The position numbers and the translations under genes are program-made. Below are positions 44,201 through 56,200 of a stretch of 64,000 bases of DNA, in pieces (position 1 is the first letter of the stretch; each line of letters starts with the position of its first letter). Under the pieces are notes generated by a model. That model did not search any database, had not been told where the DNA came from, and saw only the letters and a program-made list of their open reading frames with translations. Source of the DNA: Siphonodentalium dalli (taxonomy: Eukaryota; Mollusca; Scaphopoda; Gadilida; Siphonodentaliidae); NCBI GenBank assembly GCA_032622095.1, contig CP136067.1, positions 93,732,707 to 93,796,706 of the forward strand. The letters are read 5' to 3'.

Positions 44201-47200
44201 GAGACTATAATATTTTATACTTATGTGCAAGGCTAACAAGACAAAATCCCACTCATGATTTGCTTTGTAATTTTCAGATACCATACCCTACCAATCAAGC
44301 GACAAGTTATCAGAACCTTTCTATAAGATATCATAGAATTATGGGTAACTTTTCAGGATTTAGTCAGAAATATGGCTTGTTGCCATTCATCGGAAAACTC
44401 TCACTGAGAGCTTTCCGATGAATGGCAACAAGCCATATTTCCGATTAGATCCTGAAAAGTTACCCATTATTGTGCTGTGTATATGATAAATTCTCTTGGT
44501 ATTTTTTGTTTGTTCCCCAAATAGTTGAAATTGCAAAAAGTAGTTAATTCTTTTTCATCTTTAAGGTTACTGCGATTTCTGGCAAGGTGACTGCTCCGAC
44601 AACAGTGATGAAGCCAACTGCCCGACAACGTGCAACTTCGAATCTTCAAATGCTAGAAACTGCCACTGGTCAAACCCCATCCGTGGAAATGATTTCAATT
44701 GGACAATTGGTAGTCATGGCAACAATCCAGCTACAATCATGCCACCAAGAGACCACACGACCAATGCGTCATCGGGACATTTTGCTTTAGTGTCGGCCAT
44801 TGGGATGACGTATCATCGTCACGCATACTTTGTCAGCCCACGTTACTCGAAGACTGGTCAAACTTGCACGTTTTCATTCTGGTACTATGCACAGGCTTCT
44901 TCAAATTCCACTTCGACGTCGGGCAGACCTCTATTCTACAACTTTATGGTTTACCTCAGACAGGGTGGTCAGGACAGCCAGCTCTGGACAAAGAGATATA
45001 TACGGGTACGTATCAGCCTGAGTTTACTGGGACTGTCATTTCCGGAATGAGATCTCCAGAGGGTGAATTCAGTGATGCTGTCATGCATAGCAGGCTAGCA
45101 TCACTAAATTCACCCTCTGGGAACCTAATTGTGCATGGCCTCATCTGCTATGGGAGACATATACTCAGTTTGAAGTGCCCAAATGGTGAATATTGTGATG
45201 TACACCCATTGGAAACCTCGATTATGCAAAGTATCGTCTGCCAATTTGGGAATATAGAGAAACTGAACTAAAAAAGAAATAGAATCAATGCGAAGAAGTT
45301 TCTATATAAATTTGATAATAAAGAAACTTTCCAGTGAAGATAAGTCCTAAGCAGAATGAGGTCACCATAGGGTGAATTTTAATAGTGATGCTACCCCACT
45401 ATGCGGGATTGCATCACTTAATTCACCCTCTGGGGACCTCATTCTGCAAATGACAGGCACCTTATTGTCAGGCCTGTACGTATCAGCCTGCACTTTGACC
45501 CTTCCTATACTAAATGGAATATCCCATTCAGTTATAGAATTATATGTTGGAATGGTCTATTATGCATATAAGGGGTGTTCAGGTATTAAAAGCAGATGAC
45601 AGACACAAAAACAGATACTACAAGAGCGGAAGATTCATATTCATAAGTGGGAAATGTTTAGATGATAAGTTCATCAAATGACCTGTATCTGAACATTTAC
45701 TAAGGGAATTACTCGTCAATGAGTATTTAGTATAGAAAGGGTTAAACTTATTATCTGAACATTTACTAAGGGAATTACTCGTCAATGAGTATTTAGTATA
45801 GAAAGGGTTAAACTTATTATCTGAACATTTACTAAGGGAATTACTCGTCAATGAGTATTTAGTATAGAAAGGGTTAAACTTATTATCTGAACATTTACTA
45901 AGGGAATTACTCGTCAATGAGTATTTAGTATTGAAAGGGTTAAACTTATTATCTGAACATTTACTAAGGGAATTACTCGTCAATGAGTATTTAGTATAGA
46001 AAGGGTTAAACTTATTATCTGAACATTTACTAAGGGAATTACTCGTCAATGAGTATTTAGTATAGAAAGGGTTAAACTTATTATCTGAACATTTACTAAG
46101 GGAATTACTCGTCAATGAGTATTTAGTATAGAAAGGGTTAAACTTATTATCTGAACATTTACTAAGGGAATTACTCGTCAATGAGTATTTAGTATAGAAA
46201 GGGTTAAACTTATTATCTGAACATTTACTAAGGGAATTACTCGTCAATGAGTATTTAGTATAGAAAGGGTTAAACTTATTATCTGAACATTTACTAAGGG
46301 AATTACTCGTCAATGAGTATTTAGTATAGAAAGGGTTAAACTTATTATCTGAACATTTACTAAGGGAATTACTCGTCAATGAGTATTTAGTATAGAAAGG
46401 GTTAAACTTATTATCTGAACATTTACTAAGGGAATTACTCGTCAATGAGTATTTAGTATAGAAAGGGTTAAACTTATTATCTGAACATTTCCTTTGGGAA
46501 AATACTCATCAATGATGCTTTAGTTTTGAAAGGGTTAAATTTATTATCTGAACATTTCCTGAGGGATAACTACTCATTAATGATGCTTTAGTATAGAAAG
46601 GGTTAAACTTATTGTCTGAACATTTCCTATGGGATAACTACTCATCAATGAGTATTGTGTATAGTAAGGGTTAAACATATTATATGAACATTTTCTAAGG
46701 GGACTACTCGTCAATGAGTATTTAGTATAGAACATTTCCTAAGGAATAACTACTCATTAATGATGCTTTAGTATAGAAAGGGTTAAACTTATTGTCTGAA
46801 CATTTCCTATGGGATAACTACTCATCAATGAGTATTGTGTATAGTAAGGGTTAAACATATTATATGAACATTTTCTAAGGGGACTACTCGTCAATGAGTA
46901 TTTAGTATAGAACATTTCCTAAGGAATAACTACTCATTAATGATGCTTTAGTATAGAAAGGGTTAAACTTATTGTCTGAACATTTCCTATGGGATAACTA
47001 CTCATCAATGAGTATTGTGTATAGTAAGGGTTAAACATATTATATAAACATTTTCTAAGGGGACTACTCGTCAATGAGTATTTAGTATAGAACATTTCCT
47101 AAGGAATAACTACTCATTAATGATGCTTTAGTATAGAAAGGGTTAAACTTATTGTCTGAACATTTCCTAAGAGATAACTACTCATCAATGAGTATTGTGT

Positions 47201-50200
47201 ATAGTAAGGGTTAAACATATTATATGAACATTTTCTAAGGGGACTACTCGTCAATGAGTATTTAGTATAGAACATTAACTACTCATTAATGATGCTTTAG
47301 TATAGAAAGGGTAGAACTTATTTGAACATTTCCTAAGGTATAACTACTCATTAATGATGTTTTAGTATAGAAAGTGTTAAACTTATTATCTTAACATTTC
47401 CTATGGGATAACTACTCATCAATGATGCTTTAGAAAAGAAAGGGTTAAACTTATTATCTGAACATTTTCTAAGGGATAACTACTCATCAATGATGCTTTA
47501 GTATAGAAAGGGTTAAACTTATTATTTGAACATTTCCTATGGGATAACTACTCATCAATGATGCTTTAGTATAGAAAGTTTTAACTTATTAACTGAACAT
47601 TTCCTAAGGGATAACTACTCATCAATGATGCTTTAGTATAAACAGGTTAAACTTATTATCTGAAAATTTCTTATGGATAACTACTCAACAATGATGCTTT
47701 ATTATGGAAAGGGTTAATCTTATTATCTGGTTATTTCCAAAGGGATAACTACTCATTAGTGATTCTTTAGTATAGAAAGGGTTAAACTTATTGTCTTCTT
47801 GTTAACGCATAGAAATAATAGAATCATTTTGAAATACTCTCAATTTTGTTTTGAAATTTGGCAGAGTAGAAAAAATGCACACTGAGAAAGGGACATATAA
47901 CTACCGAGAATAGGATCTGGTACGTATCAACCACATTTAACCCTTCAATAACTGGATCTTCCTGAAATTTTGCAAAAACCTGGTGCCAATGCATTCTCTT
48001 ATATATGCGAATCTCCCATAGGGAGCCTTGCATATTTAAGTGAATACATTTGCCTAACAATATGTACCTTGACCTTGTAAGCCAATGCATTCTCTTATAT
48101 ATGCAAGGCTCCCTATGGGAGTGCACTGGCACAGGATCATTATTGCAGCTTCTGTCAAGAAAGTGGGTAAGTGATTATAGAGCGATTATTCTTTCAGTCC
48201 TATATTTCCTTTCTTACAGGCAACAAAAACATGGAACAAGGTACAGGTCTCTCTTCCGTCATGTGCGTCACAATTCCAGCTTGTATTCGATGCTATCAGC
48301 TTCAGAAGCAGTGATGCAAAATTAGCAATTGACGACATCAGTTTAGATAACTGCGCCTATCAAAAACCACAAGCTTCGTGTTCCGCGATGGAGGGTGCAT
48401 GCGCGGATGGACGCTGTTTTCCGATTAATCTACAGTGTGACTTTCAGAAGGATTGCTGTGATGGATCGGATGAATCTCCCGCAAAATGCTATAAATACCA
48501 ACAATGTAACTTCGAGCTTGGCATGTGTGGGTGGACGCAGCTTCATAACGACAAATTTGATTGGATAAGACACAGAGGCAGAACTGCATCTTCGAATACT
48601 GGACCCTTGGCCGATCACACGTATGGAACAAGCGCTGGTTACTACATGTATATCGAAGCATCAAGTCCTCGTCATCATAACGACACGGCAGCACTTGCTT
48701 TCAATTTGCCAATACCTACAGGGCTTTGTCATCTTAGATTCTGGTACCACATGTACGGAAGACGTATCGGTGCTCTTAACGTCTATCAGACCACAATTGG
48801 CAGCAGACAGCAAAAATTAGCATCGATCACTGGACAGCATGGAAACAAATGGAATCGGCAAGAAATTCCTTTAACTGGTTCCTCATTCTCCCAAGTTATT
48901 ATAGAGGGCGTTATTGGTTTAGGTTATGATGGAGACATCGCTATTGACGATATTTCGTTTACACCTGAATGCAATGTTGGATCCATGATGCCGCCTTCGA
49001 CACAAGTGACAGTTAAGACCACGCCTTCACCATGTGGTACTGGAATGAGTCAATGTCATGACGGCTCATGCATTAGTTTCTCGAAATGGTGCGATTTTAA
49101 CATTGATTGCAAAGATCGGTCCGATGAATCAGGATGTACAGATTTCTGCGATTTCGAACACGGCCAATGCGGATGGAAAGAAGCGCTTCCCAGTTCTTTT
49201 GATTGGTCCTTCGGTAGTGGTAGCTTGACTACCAGTCAGAGAAGCATGGCCCCAGGTTACGATCACACAATGCAAAATAAGAATGGACATTATATGTACA
49301 TTAACGGTCAAAGTGGGGTACATTCAACATCTGCAAATCTACAAAGTGCAACATTCCAAACTGCAAACGCTCTATGTCAAGTTCAGTTTTATTATTACAT
49401 GTATGGAATAAACGTCGGACGATTATCGATGTACATCAAGGAGAGTGGAACACTCACAGGGATCTGGGCTAACAATGTTGGAAGCAAGGACAAGTGGTCT
49501 CTGGCAATCGTTGGAATTGGACGTCGTGATAACGCTTTTAGTCTCGTCTTTAAACGCCGATCATCTTCACCGTATACTGCAGCTATTGCTCTCGACGACA
49601 TCAGATTTGTTAATTGTGGATTGCCTCCTGTTGTTCAATCTTGTCCACAAACACGATTTAGTTGTGCTCGAGGAGCGTGTATCGATAAAGACAAAGTTTG
49701 TGATCTGTCAGACGATTGTGGCGATTCAAGCGATGAAAATCCATCTTTCTGCATCGGATACCAACGCTTTACATTCGAGCCGGGAACTCCTTATATGAGC
49801 TTCTTCACTCAAGGTCGAAATGGCATTGACGACGATTTTAATTGGGTTGCAAAACACGGAAAAACCGGTTCATTGTACACAGGACCTACACGCGATCACA
49901 CTCTAGGGACGAGTGCCGGGTATTATCTATATATGGAAGCATCGTCACCACATCATTACAACCAAAAGGCGTGGTTTATTTCGCAGCCGTTTGAAAACAT
50001 GAGATCAGTAACAGATTGCTATGTCCGCTTCTTCTATTTTATGTATGGGCAGCATGTCAATCAACTCAATGTATACTATCGTTTGTATAATTCGGGACCG
50101 CCCACAGGACTTTTATGGTCACGAGCCGGACAGCAAGGCGATTACTGGATAAAGGCAAACATCCATTTGAACATGACATCTAAATTTCAGTTGATATTTG

Positions 50201-53200
50201 AAGCCAAGGTTGGCGATAACTACGAAGGTGATATCGCTATTGATGATGTGTCCTTCACACCAACATGTCTACAGAGTGGTGTGACAGAGAAATTACCAAC
50301 TCTTCCACCTACAATGCCTGGTTCAACCATAACGCAACCGACTACACCACATCACAACTGCGACCTGTCGACTCAGTTTAACTGCCATGCGAGTGGGCGG
50401 TGCATTGATAAGGTTCGAGTTTGCGACTTCAGAAATGATTGTCAAGATGCTTCAGATGAAGCGAGCTGTGGTGAGTGTTTAATAATCTTTATTACAAGAT
50501 CCCACCCTTATTCCGGATCCATTCAATAAACCCATTCTATAAATTGTGATATTAAACGTTCGTTTAATAACAGGAAATATTGCCAGGTGACATTTGACTT
50601 TTGATTTGACGTCTTTTTACATTCCGGACGCTACATCTCAAAATACTATAGCTTCTAATATTTTTCCAACAAACTATAATGAATGAAGAGTTTGAAATTT
50701 ATGCCATTAGATATATGCCATTAATTTCACCAAAGAGTCTTTAGAGGACTATTTCTTTATGCGGGCAAACAATGCATAGTTACGTGAAACGTCATTGCAT
50801 GCCTTATAGAAGCCGATGTTAGATTAGCGTCACATTTGTGATTTAAGTATGTTTTATTGAGGTTTTGGGTCATGTCATAAATAAAATCTACAACTCGTCC
50901 CCAGTTTATAGCGGAATTTACAGAACAAGTAATTTAGGTCTGGACTCATTTTGTAAATTCCGCTATAAGCTGGGGACTCGTTGTAGATCCTCTATTTCAG
51001 GGTTTCCGCCAAGGGGAAATTAATGAGTCCATATTGGGGAAACATATAACGTGACGGGACGACCATGGTTCGTCCTGTTGGGCGAAAATGTTGTTATTTG
51101 ACACTGAAAAGTAGCCATTTCCTTGCACCTGAGTGTCCCACAAAGCAATCCAAAGCTATGTATATTACGCAAGTCGATCATTTTCCGTGGGTGCATTAAT
51201 TCTGTTGATGGTATCCAGATAATTAATCATGTAATTACTCACGTAAGACTGCCGTCTGATTGAAGAAGAACAAGCTACAAGTTAATACAGTATTTAAAAA
51301 TTTATAACTTACAATAAGATTCCGACAGGTATAATGAAACTAAACACTAAAAAGCATCTATGCATTGACCAATAATACCTAGCTGGGAGAATTGAATTAA
51401 GTATTTCCTAGAATTTCAAGTAGTTTCCGTGAAAATGAAACTGATATATTCCATGTATTCTGTAAATCGTAAAACTATTTGTGCGCTGTGACATCATACT
51501 GCATGGTTTGTCGACAGGAGATATCTATAGTGGCGAAATACGAATGGTAGCAAAATTTTTCAAACTCGGAATGCGTAGCTTGTCAATAGTCTGTATTAGT
51601 AGTCCAACAACTGACAACCGCTGCTAAAGAACAGATTTTTAGCCAATGTGATATAAAATATAATTGAGTTTTGGCGGGAAATGGGATCATATGCGTCGTT
51701 GTTTGTGCTTGGGGACCCAGGCGGGGCATCGAAACTATTATTGATCATACTTTGACTTTATCTCCATATTGGGGGGGGGGGGGCATATGTTTTTTATGTT
51801 TATCCTCCATGCATGTAATATGGGTCAAATGAATGGTGTTGTCACTATGAATTCCCATTATAAAGACTGATTTGGGACAGGTACCGTATTATAATAGTAC
51901 GATAGCATGGGATCTCGCAGGTATATACCTCCTTTGGTAGGAGAACCGCCTGTTGGAGTATGTTGATCCCTACTCTGCCTAACTCAGCAATTCGGCATTC
52001 TTTGATCAAATTATGTAATCGTACGATAGCACGGGATCTCCGAGCATGAGTAGTTTCAACCACAGAAATCCCATGCAACAAAATATCCATACTCAGCAGT
52101 CCGACATTCTTTGATGTTACCACAACATTTATTATGCTGTATATAACGTCGCTATTTCAATGCACACCAAACATTACGTTGTAGTTTTGGCGCTTTGATT
52201 TCAAAGGATTAAGCTGTACCGGTAACACACTGTGCTCAATTGACCCGCTTTTCACCAGTATTCTGTTTAACCTCCCATTGCAGCATGATTTTTTATGACA
52301 TTTTGCTACTGACTTTTGGTACATGTATGAATCAAACAGATCATCTGCGAGGGGAATGAGGCCGTCCTAAGGACGCCGAGTCGTACTAACGGAAACCCTG
52401 TCTATTTATTACATTTATGTGTGTGATTTACATTGATTTATCGAGTGATTATAAACGATAATTTTGAAAAACCATGAAGCGCTACTACCCAGTGAAAAAA
52501 AGTTTAATTTTTAGTGAAAGACCTGTGTACATTGGAGAATTTCGACACCTGCGACAGGAACCTACCCAGCAAGCACCCCACGATTGATAGAGATATTGTA
52601 CTACAAATATGTATAATTTCTATACTGTAGAGCAACAAAAAAGAACATAAAATAATAGATATCTTCATGTTAGTACCAGATATGTGTCAGATGGTCCCTC
52701 ATAATTAAAGGCCCACTTAAGTTTCGAGTCACCGATTATTTTTTTTATAGTGGCTTGATATACGGTTTTAATAACAATCTATGCCATAAAATATGATTAA
52801 AATACTATAATTCATCACCATTTGAAACATCTGTGTCTCAGAAGATGCCCATAGAGAAATAGAAAACAGCTGAAATCATAGCAAGATTACCCCGTTTTGG
52901 CTCCCAGAATGCAACAGAATTCAAACTAAAGATGAATTTTAAATGGAAGGGGAATAACTCTATCTTTAAGATATAGAGTTATTCCCCCTCCATTGAAAAT
53001 AATACACTTTTTACTACAATCTGGATGACAAAAACACATTTGTAACTAAAAACAAATCAACATGTTCACAATTTATTACACCGGATAAGTTGATAATACA
53101 ATATTTTGGAGCTTCCTCTTCAAACGGTATATAATATGGCATATATTTTATATATGTGATCTTGGGGTCCGAAAATCAATTGGACCTTTAAATCACATGA

Positions 53201-56200
53201 ATCAGCTAATTGTTTGTTGCTAATAGTGACCCAAGTTTGTAGTTCGCTATTTTTCAATCTAAACCTCCCTATTTTAAATTTATAGTGAAAGACCTGTGCA
53301 CATTTGAGGATTTTGACACCTGTAACTGGAATCTACCCGACAAGCATGCCACATCGATGATGGGCCTGCCTTATGCATGGGAGGTAATTCAAGCCAATGG
53401 AGCCACTAACAATTATGCTCCGAGCGTCGACCACACGTTGAAGACAACAACCGGGTATTACCTCTGGGCAGACAGCTCGCCTGGAAAGAGGCAGGATTCA
53501 GCCAAATTAGCCACGCCTATCATCAGTAAAGTCGGCCCACAATGTACGCTGCGAATCTGGTACTACATGAAAGGACCCAACGTCGGATCATTAAATATTG
53601 AACGAAATTTCGGGAATCAGACTATGCAGCTGTGGTCACTCAGTGGCGACCAGGGTTCTGATTGGAAGGAGGCCGATATATTCCTCGGACCTGGGTCAAA
53701 TTTCGCTATCACGCTCGAGGCCATTCGGGGATCAAGCTACCGAGGAGATATAACAGTTGACGACATCGAGTTTAGAAATTGCGTTCCGCCAGAGCGAGAT
53801 CCACGGGGCTGTGCCAGCAATGAGTTCCAATGCTCTAACGGATACTGTATAGATCCGGACCTGCAATGTGATTACGCAGATAACTGCGGTGATGGGTCTG
53901 ATGAGGTGGTGAGTTTACATTGTTTAATATTGCCCCCAAGGTTCTTACATGTCACGGAAAATTACATTCCAATTTCCAGGTCTGGAAGTCATGGAAATAT
54001 GGGTTTCTATCCCACCAGGTTGTTATTAATAACAAGACAGGTTTGCCTTAATGACTACGTTTTATTAATCAATAGTGCAGTAGGTAGTCGAAAATTTGTT
54101 TATGGACCTTCAGCTTTCTTACTATTGCTTAAGCCCCTTTTTTGGTACCACCAAAGCGCCAACCATGAGATCCTGGTCTATAATCCCATATCTAGACCTG
54201 AAAAACACACTAAGCATAGCTGTTAGAAAAAGGGATATTGGGTGGGAGGGTGGGTGCTCAAAATAATTCTGAGACATGATGCTTGTAGAAAGGTGGTTCA
54301 GGTATTTATCGATCTATTTCTATCCCGGGAAAAATTCAAAAGAAAATATTATCAGGTGCATTTTGGAGTGCAGACCACCTTGTGGTTAAAGCCTTTCATG
54401 ACGGGAGCTGCACTGGTGCAGCATTAAAGACCATGTGCCAGTGCATTCTTTTATATATGCGAGTCTCCCATGGGGAGCCTCACATATATAAGAGAATATA
54501 CTGGCTTACAAGGTCAATGTAAATATTGTTAGGCCAATGTATTATCTTATATATGTGAGGCTCCCTATGGGCGACTCGCGTATATACGATAATGCATTGG
54601 CACAGGGTTTTCAGTAAGATCCAGTCATGGAAGGGTTAACAAAAGCTTTTATAAATATTATGCTGTACAGTAATGCTCTAAATAATCGACTCCTTAACCA
54701 CAGTAGAATTATGGGTAATTTTTCAGGATTTAGATGGAAATATGGCTTGTTGCCATATTTCAGACTAAATCCTGAAAAATTACCCATAATTCTGCTGTGG
54801 TTAAGGAGTCGATTATTTGAGCATTACTGTAACTGGTATGAATCGGAACAATATAAAAGTTGAGGATTGATGATAAATTCTTAAGAAGGTGTATACTCAT
54901 TCTATCTAGGTGTCGATATGCACCCAGCTGTACCCTGGCCGATGTGACTTTGAATACTATATTTGTCCTTCCTGGGCCAATGATATTGACGATATCTTCA
55001 ACTGGACTTTATCAAAGGCCACAACTCAAACGAAAGGAACTGGACCATCTGTTGACCATACCACAAGAACAAACAAAGGTAATAGTCATATTATTTAGTT
55101 TTAACAATATTTCATTTTCGAACATAACATTCAACACATACAAACAAATGCAAAAAAACAACGTATTTTGGGATAAGACAACAAGTCTAAAAAACGGCTT
55201 TTATTAAGTCTTTTCCTCTGAATAAGAAAGATACCCTTGATGTTAAAATAGACACCTCAGGGTAAACAGTATCATACTGGAATTCAGGCAATTAAATTGC
55301 TTTGGTTTTTACATTGCGTTTGGTTGTACATTACGTTGGTTTGTACATTACGTTAGTTTGTACATTGTGTTGGTTTGTACATTGCGTTGGTTTGTACATG
55401 GCATTGGTTTGTACATTACGTTAGTTTGTACATTGCGTTGGTTTGTACATTGTATTGATTTGTACATTGCATTGGTTTGTACATTATGTTGGTTTGTACA
55501 TTGCGTTGGTTTGTACACGGCATTAGTTTGTACATTACGTTGGTTGTACATTGTGTATTGCGTTGGTTTGTACATTGCGTTGGTTTGTACATTGTGTTGG
55601 TTTGTACATTGCGTTGGTTTGTACATTGCGTTTGGTTGTACATTGCGTTGGTTTGTACATTGCATTTGGTTGTACATTGCGTTGGTTTGTACATTGCGTT
55701 GGTTTGTACATTGCGTTGGTTTGTACATTGCGTTGGTTTGTACATTGCGTTGGTTTGTACATTGCATTGGTTTGTACATTGCATTGGTTTGTACATTGTG
55801 TTGGTTTGTACATTGCATTGACATTTACATGCAATCCGTTGTCTGTGTTAACCAGTCACACACTGGTGCATACATAATTTAACGCAGACAACGGATCTAT
55901 ATATGGAGAGCTCGGGTCATAACCTCACTTGTGTGTGTTATTTTTTCAAAATAGTATATCTATATGGAGAGCTTGGGGCGTAACCTCCCCTGTTTGGTAT
56001 TTTTTCAGGCCATTATATCTATAGAGCTCGGGGTTTAACCTCACCTGTTTATGTTATTTTTTCAGGCCAGTACGTCAATATGGAGAGCTCGGGCGTAACC
56101 TCAGCTGTTTGTTATTTTTTCAGGCCAGTATGTCTATATGGAGAGCTCGGGGCGTAACCTCACCTGTTTATGTTATTTTTTCAGGCCAGTATGTCTATAT

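Noticed and set aside
45618-46445. 275-codon minus-strand frame with 22-residue repeats
   Set aside because: It is the 66-bp satellite read in one frame; the period is divisible by three, so the frame stays open without selection, and there is no family feature.
55348-55882. Several overlapping frames of 99-174 codons on both strands
   Set aside because: All come from the stop-free 17-bp array; they overlap in several frames and show only periodic low-complexity peptides.
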